The position numbers were made by a program, and so were the translations under genes. 64,000 bases of DNA from Viscum album. Its lineage: Eukaryota > Streptophyta > Magnoliopsida > Santalales > Viscaceae. Below, one piece after another: positions 36,030 through 49,074 of the stretch (position 1 is the stretch's first letter; each line of letters begins with the position of its first letter). The stretch spans positions 945,487,195 to 945,551,194 of the forward strand of contig OY728120.1 in assembly GCA_963277665.1 (NCBI GenBank), in the 5' to 3' direction. A model generated the notes under the pieces. That model did no database searches, was not told the DNA's origin, and worked only from the letters and a program-made list of their open reading frames with translations.

Positions 36030-39000
36030 AGAAATGGCACCGAGTTGAAGAAATTGAAACCATATCAACGCACGCACTCCATGTACAGATTTCCCTCCTT
36101 CTCAAGATAATTATAGTGGAGCTGGTGATGCAACTGGTGCTGATCAGCTAATCACCATACTGGGACAACTCACTCAGGTTATGAATAATAACCTTACCCA
36201 TATGGAGCACCCAGATCCACAGTATAGAGGATCAATGTTAGATAGTTTCATGAGGAAACAACCACTAACATTCAATGGGAGTACAAATCCATTAGTAGTT
36301 GAGCAATGGATAAATTCCTTAGATAAAATATTCCATATGCCTTGGGGATTAGTGAAAGGGAAAAGGTTATCATGGCAGTTTACCACCTCACTGGAGATGC
36401 TGAACAATGGTGGTCATTGATTAAAAACAAAAAGGAGGATGATGAAGTATCAAATATGGAATGGAGGGAGTTCAAAGATATTTTCTTAGAAAAATACTTT
36501 CCTTTTGACCATCGAACATATATGAAAAGGCAATTTTTGAGTCTGAGACAAAAGGAGGATGAGAATGTCACAAAGTATGAGGCTAACTTTACAAGGTTAG
36601 TGAGGCATGCAGCAGATTATATATGTAACCCAAGGAGTAATATTGATCGTTTCTTTGATGGGTTAAAACCATTTCTCCATCAAAAATTAATATCACAATC
36701 CTTCTCGTCATACAAAGATATTGTCTCATGTGCTATCAAGACAGAAAAGGAATTCTCTAAGTCTTATGACTTTAAAGAAAAGCAAGAGAATAAGAGATCT
36801 TCTGATCACTCTGGGAATGGAAATAAGGGGAAGAAGGGAAAAGTTGAATATCCATCCTACATTAAATGTGGGAAGAAACACCTTGGTACTTGCTTGAAGT
36901 GAATGGGAGTATGTTACAAGTGTGGTGAAAAAGACCACCAAGCTCGTGATTGCAAGGGGAAGAAAAAAGCTACTGATGTTCAATGCTACAATTGCTGGGA
37001 GATGGGACATTATGAAAATGAATGTCCTAATCATCAGGGGAACTTACCTCAGAAAAGGCCAAGGGATCAAGGCCAAGCTTATGTTATCACTGCTGGTGAG
37101 GTAGAATCTCTGAAAGACGTGGTGGCAGGTAATTTAATGGTTTCCTCAAGTTTAAAAAATGATTTATTTGATTTTGGATAATCGCATTGTTTCATATCCT
37201 CCCAGTTTTCTAAGAAAATTTGATATTTCCAATTTGATTTAACAAGGGAGTTGTTAGTTAAAACTCCTAAGGGAAGTATCATTGCTAGAATGTTCTGTGA
37301 ATCAGTTCCCATTAGAGCATATAAAAGTTCTTTATCTGCTAATCTCATCGTCATACCTATGATTGAGTTTGATATAATCCTCGGTATGGATTGGATTTTG
37401 GACTATGATGTGAGGATTTGTTATAAGAAAAATGAGGTTACAATTTTTGATGATGATGATAAGGAACACCTTATCTTTAGAGAAGAATCGTCACCACCTA
37501 ATTCTTATCTAGATCCACCCCCAGTAGCTCAACTAAATTCAATTATTGGAGAGGAAGAGAATGAAATAACTGTGGGTGAGGAAAGGAATGTTCAAATAGA
37601 GGATGTACCTATTGTGAAAGAATATGTTTATGTGTTTCCAGAAGATTTACCTGGACATACTCCAGAATGAGAAATTGATCTTTCTATTGATTTAATTCCT
37701 AGATCAAGGCCCATATCGAAGACCCCTTATAGAATGGCCATCGTGGAATTAGTGGAACTAAAGAAACAACTAGAGGAATTTAGTAATAAGGGATTTATTC
37801 GCCCTAGTGTTTCTCCATGGTGAGACCCTATTCTTTTTGTTAAGAAGAAATATGGATCTATGAGGTTGTGCATTGACTACAGGGAGATCAATGATATAAC
37901 AATAAATAACAAGTATCCACTACCTCGCATTGATGATTTATTTGACCATCTGTATAGAGCTCAATACTTTTCAAAGAATGACCTTCGATCTAGATACCAT
38001 CAGTTGTGTGTGAAGAAGGAATAAATTTTGAAGACAACATTTCGAACCAGGTACAGGCATTACGATTTACAGTAATGACTTTTGGGTTGACTAATGCACC
38101 CTCTGTTTTCATGGATCTAAGGAAAAGAGTTTTCAAGGAATATCTTGATGAATTTGTAGTGGAATTTATTGATGATATCTTGGTATACTCTAAAAGCTAC
38201 GAAGATCCTGAAAATCACTTGCGCATTATATTGAAGACTCTGAGAAGACATGAAATATATGGGAAGTTTAGTAAGTGTGAATTCTTGCTTCAGGAGATTT
38301 CTTTTCTAGGCCATATTGTCTCCAAGGATGGAATCTATTTTGATCCTTCTAAGACCAAGGCAATCCAAGAATGTCCAGCACTGACGATTATAACTAAGGT
38401 ATGCAGTTTTATTGGTTTAACAGGTTATTATCAACATTTCATCCAGAATTTTGCCCGACTGGATAACCCATTAACGAAGCTCACACGTAAAGGGGTTAAA
38501 TTTTTTTGGACAAAAGATAGTAAATAATGTTTCGAAGAATTGAATAGAAGATTATTCAATGCTCCTATATTGACTCTACCATCAGGGAATGATGAGTTTG
38601 TTATTTATAGTGATGATTCAAAGAAAGGACTTGGTTGTGTCCTTATACAGAATGATAGGGTTATTTCCTATGCATCACGACAGCTAAAAATTCATGAGAA
38701 AAACTGTCCTACTCATGATCTTAAGTTAGAAGTTGTAATCTTTGATTTGAAGATTTGGAGACACTATCTCTATGTTGAAAATGTGAGATTTATACTGATC
38801 ACAAGAGTTTGAAGTATATTTTCTCATAGAAAGAACTCAACATGAGGAAAAGGAGATGGATAGAACTACTCAAGGATTATTATTGCATGATACACTACCA
38901 CCCGGGGAAGGCAAATAAGGTGGCAGATGCTTTGAGCATAAAGGATCATGGAGTTTTGAACAAGATGAGAGTTGAAAGGGAACCTATTTTCATGGATCTA

Positions 39001-40295
39001 GTAAAGATGGATATGGGAATAACCATGGAAAGTGAAACATCAATGCTTTTTCAAATGGTGGCCAAACCAATATTACTATAAAGGATAAAGAGTTCTCAGA
39101 CTGATGATGAAGAGTTTCAAAAAATGATTAAAGTTGTGAATGATGGGAGATTGAGTGACTTTGTGTATGAAGATGGAATTTTGAAATTTGGGAAGAGACT
39201 TTGTGTTCCCGATATACCTGATCTAAAAAGGGAATTGTTGGATGATTCTCATAGTTCCAATTTCTCTATACACCCTGGGAGCACCAAGATGTATATAGAT
39301 TTGAAGGAACATTTTGGTGGGACAACATGAAGACGAAGATTTCTGATTTTGTGTCAAGATGTATGGTTTGTCAAAAAGTAAAAGCTGGAAGGCAAAAACC
39401 TGGAGGAGACTTGAAACCTCTTCCCATACCTGAGTTGAAATGGGATAATATTACAATGGACTTTGTCATGGGACTACCAAAGACTCCTAGAAGGAATGAT
39501 GCAATATAGGTCATTATTGATCGTCTTACCAAGTCAGCACATTTTCTTTCTATAAGAGAAGATTTACCACTTGAACGATTAGAAAGATTATATATTAATG
39601 AAGTTGTGAGACTTCATGGAGTACCCATATCTATTGTTTCTGATTGTGATCCTCGTTTTACTTCAAGATTCTGGAAGAATCTTCCAAAGGCCTTGGATAC
39701 TGAACTTCGTTTGAGCACTGCCTACCACCCTCAAACAGATGGACAATTACAACAGTCTATTAAAACCTCAAAAGACATGTTGAGATCTTTCTCACTAGAA
39801 TTTCAGGGTATGTGGGATCAATATTTACCTATGGTAGAATTTTCATATAACAATATCTTCCATTTGAGTATTCAGATGGCACCATATGAAGCGTTATACG
39901 GAAAGAGATGTCGCACACCAACCTGTTGGGATGATATTGGTGAAAGAAAACTCATCGGCCCAGAACTTGTGAAGGAAACTATGGAAAAGGTGAAGGTAAT
40001 ACAAACCCAAATCAAAGCAGCTCAAAGTAGGCAGAAGAGTTATGTCGATAACTGAAGGAAGGATATGTAATTTCAGGTAGGAGATCATGTTTTCTTGAAG
40101 GTATCTTCATGTAAGGGTGTCATACGTTTCGGTAAGAAGGGAAAATTGATTCCCAGGTATATCGGACCTTTCAAAATTCTAGAACGAATTGGGGTTGTAG
40201 CTTATCGTTTGGAAATGCCGCCAAATCTCTCCGAAGTTCACGATGTGTTCTACGTATCACTATTGAGAAAATGCATGCCTGACCAATCAAACTAG
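36030..40295 (+). pseudogene. gypsy-2 gag-pol, broken by stops and frameshifts
   Basis: Gag runs from about 36030 with a frame change near 36350. Its capsid region includes the block GDAEQWW and continues to three zinc-knuckle motifs, of which CYKCGEKDHQARDC and CYNCWEMGHYENEC are intact. The protease site reads FDFG followed by a stop (37179). RT keeps FIDD (38165-38176), but frame changes lie near 38060, 38790 and 39325, with several stops. RNase H ([13 protein letters not shown]) is readable. Integrase shows MDFVMGLP, then SIVSDCDPRF, but has Lys (39771-39773) where the catalytic Glu of the DDE triad is expected. The frame ends at 40295 inside fused 3' LTR sequence, so no chromodomain remains. 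Confidence 0.9.
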
Positions 40296-43200
40296 CTGTT
40301 ATGAATAGTAATAACACTTTTTGAAATTTTATAAATTTTATCTTTCAAAATGGACTTCATTTTTGGATTTAGAATATCGAAATTAGCTCTAGGTGAATTT
40401 TTGGTATTTTTCTGAAAACTTTCAATTTTTGATGAATAGTGAAAAACACTGAGTTATATTTTAAAACCAAATTTTTATTTAAATAATTTTTTATTTTATT
40501 TAAATTTATTTTAGGTCAAAATAGATATATAATACCTATATAAATTCAATGTTATTCATTGGAGTCAGTTTATAATAATTTTAGATATATAAAAATTTTA
40601 TTGAACGTTTCACCGTCTATTACCCATCTCCTAGGAGAATTTTCAAATTCACATAAAACTTAATTTTACCGCTTCTGTGAGTGGAATTTAGAAAATCCAA
40701 GATACACAGTTAATTTCAAGGAGTAAAATGTGGTTCAATAAGATAAAAATAATGTTTGGTGAATAGTAACTTTTTACTTTTATTTACCACGGTTAAATGT
40801 AAATAGGGTCATTAAGGGTAAAAATGATATTATTATTATCATAACACATGTCCTAATTCCCTTTAATAAGCATAATTAGACCAAAAACAACCTTAGGAAT
40901 AAAATATGAACCTCTTTGGTCCACTTGGATTAGATTAGGACATTTATTATTACTTAATTCAAAGAAGAGTTAAAAGAGTTAAAATCAAAGTTTAACAACT
41001 AATAAATTTTTAATATAGGGTTATAGATAAGATAAATTCTATTATAAATATTAATTAGAAATAAAAAAATATTTCCTACATAATGGTATTTTATTTATAA
41101 TTTTTAGACATTAAATAATTTCATTTATTTATGACACAATGAAGATGCAGTAATTACCTAATTAATGAAATATTAAAATAATTAATATTATAAATATCCA
41201 AATAAATGTAATTTGAGACTTTTTATGAATTCCACTAATGTTATAGGTTAATATGACATGTTAGGATTGATTAAATGAATTTATTTAGAATTAATGAAGT
41301 TTTTAGAACTTTAAATAAAATCAATTATTAAATAGTGTCAAAATTGACATAAAGGAGTATTTAAAACAAATATTATATTATTAATTGATATTCTATTCCT
41401 AAAAATATAAGGTTATTAAAAATGACTTAGATAAGGTTATATATATTAATAATGAACCACTTGGGGTTCTCTTGGCTTGTTATAGTAAGTTTATTAACCA
41501 TATACTATAAAAATACAAAGAGACATGGTAAATGTTAAACTATTCAACTAAGAGTTAAATATAAATGATAAGGTTAATATAGTGACCCAAACCTGTCAGC
41601 AGTCTATTGGTTGAAAGGATTTCGACCCATACCCACCTTAGCCTATAAATAAGTCACTTTGGAGCCATTATAAACCGAATATGAATTTATTATAAAATAA
41701 TATTTTAAGTTTTTTCTAAGCTGCCCCTCACCCCTCTTATAAAAGGCCACTACCCCTTCTCTCAAATCCATACCTTCAAAGCCCTTTGGTTCGGCCAAAC
41801 CCTGACCAAATATTCTCTCAACTTCCCTCACTTCATTCTAGAGGCCTTCCTTTAGTCATAAATCCAACTTAAGGATCCCTTTTGATCAAATCTAAAGGAA
41901 GAACCTAAAGAAGAGGTAAAAATCTCACCACCTCTTTCAAGTTCCTTTCTTCTTCCACTTCATTTTTCTTTGTTGCATCCATTCTAAAATAATAACTCCA
42001 GTATATTCTATATACTGTGATGTTATTATAAATATGTTTCAACCAAATTCATTATTCTATCCATCTCTTGAATGACATGTCACCATACGTGCGTACGTAC
42101 GGCTTACCGTCTCCACGTCATGGTGTAATTGTTATTCAATACATTATTATTTGGATGGGTATAATAATGATGTGTAATTCATGTAAATAATGAATATAAA
42201 ATGATTATTATTATTTATATATGATACACCATCCAATTATATATTATTTTTATAACAGAAAAATGATATTGTCGCTCGTGCGTACGTACGGACTACCGTC
42301 TCCACGAAAGAGATAAGATTCATTCCCCATTGTATCCATTCAAGACTAATTTTAATTTGATGATTAAAAATAATGTTTAATTACTTGATATAATTCTGGA
42401 TGTGAATAAGATACAAACTATGGATAACAAACATGGCTTATGTAACAAAACATATAAAAGAAAACGAGTAAGTGAACACCCGAAACGACGATAATACTAA
42501 AATATTATTAACAAAGCAATATTAAAAGATAATATATGAAATAATATTTATGTATATGATTCTTGTATAATTTAATAAAAATTATTTAACTATTATACAG
42601 GAGTTTAACCTACCCTCGACCAAGGAAAAGTAAAAGGCAAGGGTTAATTTCACAATCTCTTTATTATCCGTGTTGTTTTTACGTAAGTATCTATTGTGAC
42701 ATCTTTATCATCCACATCCATGTTTCTTAAAAATGTATTTTAAAAAATTCTTACTATTTTATAGACTATGGTTTAAATTCATTTATACCCTTGTTTGACT
42801 TTTATAAGATGTTTATAAAGGAATCTTTCTGTTGTTTTCCAAACAAGGTCCTTTTAACCTTTTCAACAGAATTAAGGTAATAATGTCTTTTTTAACTTAT
42901 ACGGCGGGTGCGGCTATTTTACGCCATTAAAAATCGTCGAAGCTTACCTTACAAGATTATTAGAATATTTTCAAATTAAATTTTTCCTTTTATAATTATG
43001 TGACTTTTAAATGATTTCAAAAAAGAGATATTTCTCTCAAATAGTTTTGATTTCATCTATGTCAACATCCTTTGATGGATTTTAAGCTTATTTGAAGTTG
43101 ATTTATTATGATACAAAACTTCCATATAGTATTGAAGGTTTTGTGATATTATTGACTGTGGATGTGTTATTTTTATACCATTCATGGTTTATGGATAAAT

Positions 43201-43893
43201 TATTGACATTTCGTATGCCAGTTTTAATACGAATGTTTATGTTATGTTTAAACATGTTCATATGAGGAATGAATTGGATTTAAAAAGTGATGGGTGGAGC
43301 CCGCTATAGCTCCTCGATGCATTGGTAGGTCTCATGAGACAAACTAGTGTCTTGTCACAAGGCCTTGATAAAATCTTATTTGTAGTATTGGCACAAGGCC
43401 TTGACTATGTGGTTATGATAGTCTGGCATTATGCATTTCATCATTATGAAAGTGGTTATTGATATTGCATGTGATTATTAGACTAGTAGAATATCCATGT
43501 GAATAAGTAAATGGAATTATTTCATTTTATTTTTTCCATATTATGCTGAAGTTAAATTTTAAAAGGCTTTTGTTTTATTTATAAATTTCCTTAAATGTTT
43601 ATGCTTATTTGTGAAAGTTTCCACTATATTGTTATTCTTACTGAGCATCTGAGATCACCCCTTTCTATGTTTTATTTTTCCCAAGATGTGAAGAAATATT
43701 TTATGACTAACCTGCAGGGATAGTCTGTGGGGATATGAGTGTGGACTATGGATACTATGTTTTTGTAGTTTTTCACTTTATGATGTAATGTAAGACTTAT
43801 GAATGTATCTAATATTTCCAAGGCTACTAAACTAATCGGTCTTTTGAGGCTTTGATCTTTTATGATCATGCCAATGTTATGTAATAATGGACC
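40283..43893 (+). repeat. gypsy-2 3' LTR, truncated at both ends
   Basis: Matches the 5' LTR from its base ~92 (CCAATCAAACTAG) to close to its end. It holds about 240 extra bases at 40618-40862 that are absent from the 5' LTR. Confidence 0.9.
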
Positions 43894-44651
43894 GATCACA
43901 TGTTGTGTCCTAGATTTATATTCACATGAAGGTACATGTATCAAGGGTTACATAATATAATTATAAATTTCAAATATATGTTATCTGGAAAAAGTAAACT
44001 ACGTGAAGATCTGACTACACGACATGTACCCCCCTCACCATCCATCTGAAGTACATGCCTAGGGAAATAGTGCGAGGTGTACTTTAGAAATCATTAGAGT
44101 ACATAGTGTGTCCAATGGGGTCACACACCGTGTAGACTCTACGACACACAGTAACCAGCCAGGAAATCCATGAATGGGATACACGACTCGACCCTAACTT
44201 GAAGGGACTACACATTGTGTCTAGTGGGCTACACAGTTTGTAGTCCGGTTTCCATGTGCTAGTTAATTTGGGTCAATACCACTTGGGTTAAAGTTCATTA
44301 ATGGTGTCATTAATTCCTGATTAACACAATATCTCAAATTGATTACCGAACCAAATCTTGATGCGTTGAACAATACTACACGATGTGTAATTTCAGTTAC
44401 ATGGTGTGTAGTCTGGTGTTGTATAGCTAGGATCCTTGGCACATTTGGATGAAATCATTGGTTTTATTTTATTCATAAAATTGATCATTTCAATTAGATC
44501 TACAAGAAAAGAAGAAGGAAGAAATAAATATCATAATTTATATTTAAAAGAAAAATTAAAATTGAATTGACAAACTAAAATTTTAATGTGTAAATCCTCA
44601 ATGAATTATTTAAATAATTATAAACAATCATATGCCTACTTTAATGCCAAT
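43894..44651 (-). other. Copia leader-like segment with TACAC/GTGTA motifs
   Basis: On the minus strand this follows directly from the copia-like LTR end and starts with a weak primer-site match (TTGGCATTAAAGT). It contains many short complementary words (CTACAC, GTGTAG), for example at 44129, 44208, 44230, 44375 and 44403. No gag motif is certain. Confidence 0.4.
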
Positions 44652-46440
44652 TGTAGTTTCCAGCCGCAGTGGAAGCGCAGGAGGGACAATACCCAACTTT
44701 GATTATTCCCATATTCAATGAACAATCCATGATCTATGCGATGATGAAAATCTCAATCCCTAGAATTGAATCAAAGAAATAGGAAAAAGGAATATAAACC
44801 CGAAACTAAGAGAGATGATCACCAAAAAAATTTATAATTAATTTTATAAAATAAGAATTACCACCAAGGTGATTCTTTCTTCATTGATGCATTTGTCCAT
44901 AGATCTGTAGGTGTACCGTCGTTGTGTTGTAGAGATCAAGGCTATATCCCCTCTATTGGTGATCCACACATGTTCCAAATTTCTCTGGATGGCGTAGAAG
45001 AAGTATCTCGGTGCTGGCATGGAAGATCCATGCACTTTCTATTTACCGCTTTGATCACCTTGAGATCTGATTCCAATGCATTCTCCTTGATCTAGTTGAG
45101 GAGTATCTCTCTCATTCTTAAGAGTGTTCTTGAAGAGGGATGAAATCTCTAAGCTTGAGATATTTTCTCCAATTTGTTGTGCACAACCCAATAATCATCG
45201 CTTGGATAGCACTTGGAAAATGTGAGAATAATATAATTGATCATTTATTTCACTAGGGTAATAATAATTAATTTTCACTAGTGCCTTTAATTATTTCATT
45301 AATCTTAGTGAAACCCCATGTCAAATAATAACATCAACATTATTATTTCCTAACATGTGATTGACTTGAGAGTTATAATTAAATATTATTTAATTAAATA
45401 TTATTTAATAAAATAATATTCAATATTATTATTTCTCAATGGACCATTAAACACGGTCTTCCAATTCTTCTCAATATTTATGAATTATTTCAATCAAAAT
45501 ATATTCTCTCCAATAACTATTGACGGAATAAATTTGATCAGACATGCATAAATAATTATTAAATCACAACTGAGAATAATGTTTATTCAACTTGTTAAAT
45601 AGTAAATTATTTAACTGAGACACTGGATGCAATAAGTGTGTAACCCTCTATGCCTATTTCTCAGTGGCATTAGGCGAAGCTGCCTAAAGTACAAGGTTAG
45701 CGTCTAGAAACACACCAAGGCACCCTTTAAGAAATAAGTAATGTTCCAATGATATTTCACCTCATACAAATTCTAATTGTGTAATATAATCCATTTGTCT
45801 CGATATCTCCAATCAAGAGGGATGCATGCAAGTGCGATCAACCCATCTGCTCGATTTCTCATTCCTCGGCTTCCCTAGAAATTGAAATTGCCTATAGAAC
45901 ACCATGGACATGGATTTATTTAGGAAATATCATTTCCATCAATGTTCCTAAGATATAAACTTCCGTTATGGAATAGAAGGGACAAATCCTTTCTCGCATT
46001 ATTCATTACTGTTGTATTACTCATGACGCACCCAACATATCCTACCTCACCGTGAACATATGTCATCATGGTATTCATCAATACATCTAAGTGTGCGAGT
46101 CATAATTCTCATTAATAATAACATTAAAGACTAAGGACCAATACACAAGTCCACAGATAGGAACATCCAATGACACTTATAAATGTGGATTTCCTACTGT
46201 CAGATCTCATTCTCATAATATCCTACTGGATATCACCAAGGGTGTACACCATCAGAAGGTGTATCAAAGTCCTATAAGTCTCCACCCCTGATAGCCTGTA
46301 TCATTTGTGTCCCTCAAATGATATCATCCATCTATAGAACATATATTTAAGAATATTTTCATATCACTTCTGGGTTCTCATCATAGAGGGGAACTGTTGT
46401 GACCTTTTAGTGCGACAACTACTCTTTGGACATTATCACA
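44652..46440 (-). repeat. Copia-type LTR, minus orientation
   Basis: Read on the minus strand the segment starts TGTGATAATGTCC and ends GGAAACTACA. It carries the CTTCCACTGCGG word common near the 3' end of plant copia LTRs, and a primer-site-like sequence follows. No partner LTR is in the window, so both borders are tentative. Confidence 0.45.
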
Positions 46441-46559
46441 TGAAATGTTACGCAGATGAAAAATCATGATGTGAAAAAGAGTTTATTGATATCCCTCTAT
46501 TGAATATATGTTTATCAAAAAGTATAATGAATTTGGTTCTAGGTAACCAACTCCATTAG

Positions 46560-47455
46560 GGATGATATGCTTCTGGAAGGTCAAAGGATAAATCATTTTG
46601 ATCAGATAAAAGTTTTTTTGTCCAGAATATTTGAGATGAGTGATCTAGGGGCTATTTGTGGATACAGATCATAAGGTACTTAAAGAGTGGAAGAATTTTT
46701 CTATCTAATTTGGAGTATGTCTGTGAGGTTGAATGATTCAGAATGAGAAAGACTAAGCTTGTGACTACCCCATATGGCCAAACTATTCTAATTATCTAAT
46801 GAAAAGAATTGAAAACAGAATATGATGCTACATACATGGAGAGGGTTCTATATGCAATAGTGGTCATAATATATATGTACGACATGGAATATATGAGTAT
46901 GGACATTATATATGTCATGGGATTCACCAATTGGTTCATGGAGAATCCTAGGAAGGAGCACTAGGAAGTGGTGAAGTGGATACTTTGGTATCTCAATAGT
47001 TTAGTAGACCTAGCACAGTGTTTTAGAATAGACGATCCATTATTAGAGTTTTTAGATTCAAACTTTTAGAGAGATACCGACCCATGAATTAGTACCATTG
47101 GATTTGTGTTCACTTTCCGATGAAAAGTTGTAAGTTGGATATACAGACTTTAACTAGTAGTTGTTCTGTCAACATCGAAAGTTGAGTATTTTGAAATCAA
47201 GGAAATATGGGAGGAGTTTATCTAGATAAAAGGTAAATTGGATGATCTTTGAAGAAGGAAATGGAGCATAATGTTTCTCTATGATATTCAGAGTGTGATC
47301 TATCATGAAATGAATCTAATGTTTCACTATATGAAAAGGAATATTCAACCAAAGTATTAATTCATTTGAAAGTTGTTAGAGGACAAATTGTTGGAGATAT
47401 GGAAGGTTGAGGGGTTTCAGAATCTAGTGGATATGTTGATGAAGGTCACAATATA
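46560..47455 (+). pseudogene. Ty1/copia pol relic (end of RT and RNase H)
   Basis: The frame, broken by stops and shifts, follows the last third of copia pol. It reads FEMSDLG, then a stretch matching the TRPDI region, then NPRKEH and VVKWILWYL, then DDPLLEFLDSNF, STIGFVFTF and LSTSKVEYFEI. It closes with the terminal block LLEIWKVEGFQNLVDML. The order and spacing are those of Ty1/copia. Orientation is opposite to the neighbouring LTR, so it belongs to a different copy or has been inverted. Confidence 0.85.
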
Positions 47456-48693
47456 AAAATTTATGGGTGGTGTTGTGTCTCAGTGGGACTTGGATGAGTG
47501 AAGGCATGGTTGGAGGACTATGGTCTTGTAGTAAAGGAAAAATAAGAAAGATGAGATGTGGAAGGGTCCCGGTTGACTTGATGAATCCTTAAAAACAATC
47601 TTCAAGTGGGATTTTCTTTTGAAAAATATTTTATAGAAGTATTATAATTTTAGGAATGTGAGAATTCAGACCATGTGGTATGAAACCGGATGAAAGCATC
47701 ATTGCGGAACTAAAGAGTGAGAAAGAGGGAGCAGTGGGGAGGAATTTATTCTAGATAGACCGGTTCAGAAGTGTGGATGGTAAAAAAATGAGTTTTTATC
47801 ATAGTCATTGTTGACTAGAAGAATTCGGGAAGTTTGTACATTTAGCAGGGAGCTGGCAGTGGCCTTAATCAAGCAATTGACAACCGAAAAGATCATATGA
47901 TGGTGAAACTAAAATTACTGAGTAGTTTTTACTAATATCGTCTGTTAGATCAGTGGTATCACTTATAACATACATGTATTGTTCTAAAACAATCGTGCGT
48001 GGCCATAATATTAGTAGTGCAAGCAGTTGGTCTTTGTCATGGTAGTGTTGTCTACTACTGTTGTTTTCTCTAATCCCATGTTGCGTTGTTACTCCTGTTG
48101 AGTAGGTCAATTCTAAAAACACTTAAATAATTGTGTTACTGTTTCATTTTGTGTTGATTTGGTTCTTCTTTGTTTGTTGTGTTTTCTGAAGGTATTTTCT
48201 ATTGTTAGGATGATATCATGTGGGGTTGGCGTTCGTTGATTCTCAATTCGGATAAAATAGATTGTGTTTCATTCAGTTTCAGAAGATCCAAACTTTGTTT
48301 TTCATTTGAACTTTCGAAGAGTGCTTCAAGATCATGGGATTTGACCAAACCAGAACAAAATCGATATCTGTAGAATTAAACCCAAATCTAAAAACTTATT
48401 TTTAGATCTAGTTCAAAAAATATGGTATTCATCTTTTTTGTTAAGCACATGTTTTTTTAAAAATTTAAAGTTGAGATCTAATTCCTTTTCATTATGATTT
48501 TTGAAAGTTGCCTTCAATTTATTTATTGTCTTCCTGTTTTTTTTTCATATTACCTCGAAATGCTTTTTTATAATTCAAACTGTATCTGTGCAATATTTTA
48601 GTGTCGATAAAATCATACATTTATCAAAGGTAGTTTATTGTAATGATAAAATAAAACAAATTATCACAATTATTTTCATCATTTTAAAAGAAG
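47456..48693. other. No gene recognised
   Basis: Downstream of the copia relic I find no LTR start, purine tract or coding frame with a domain. Open frames at 47865-48122 (minus) and 48501-48752 (plus) have no family character. Confidence 0.3.
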
Positions 48694-49010
48694 CACTACC
48701 ACATAAACATCTTTACACAGCGTCACCTTTTAATAGTTCTAAAAAATGTTGATAAAGTGGGTACCATTGTCAGCTCTAGAAAAAGTGTTAATAAAAGGTG
48801 TTTTTAACAGTACTAAAAAAAGATCTGTTAAAAGAACCCATTTATGAGTGTTTTTTAGTGCTGATAAAGGTACATCCTTTATCAATTATTTTTTAGTAAT
48901 GTTAAAAGTACTTCCTTTATCAGCAATTTTTTAGTAGCTCTGATAAAGGGGGGTTTATCAACATTTTTTTAATAGCACTGATAAAGGGTAAATTTCATAA
49001 AAAAAATTAT
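48694..49010 (+). mobile_element. CACTA left terminus with subterminal repeats
   Basis: CACTACCACATAAAC at 48694 is followed by about 300 bases with repeated variants of GTGCTGATAAAGG and their complement. The same word recurs behind the CACTA end at 57313, so the two ends belong to one family. No matching right end is found in the window. Confidence 0.55.
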
Positions 49011-49055
49011 AAATCATTAAAAATAATATATTAACATAAAAATATATTTATATTG

Positions 49056-49074
49056 ATATATATATATATATATA
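49056..49074 (+). repeat. (TA)n microsatellite
   Basis: About nine TA units. Confidence 0.85.

Larger units (their letters stand above)
32037..43893 (+). mobile_element. Ty3/gypsy retrotransposon (gypsy-2) with 3.5-kb LTRs, internally deleted
   Basis: A 5' LTR (32037-35531), a methionine-type primer site and a broken gag-pol are followed by a 3' LTR copy (40283-43893) lacking its first ~90 bases and its last ~20. Pol order is gypsy type. The 3' LTR begins directly after integrase sequence, so the end of pol, the purine tract and the LTR start are deleted. No target duplication can be checked because the right end is missing. Confidence 0.9.

Noticed and set aside
44652..47455. One complete copia element
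   Set aside because: The LTR-like segment is minus strand and the pol relic is plus strand, so they cannot be one intact element.
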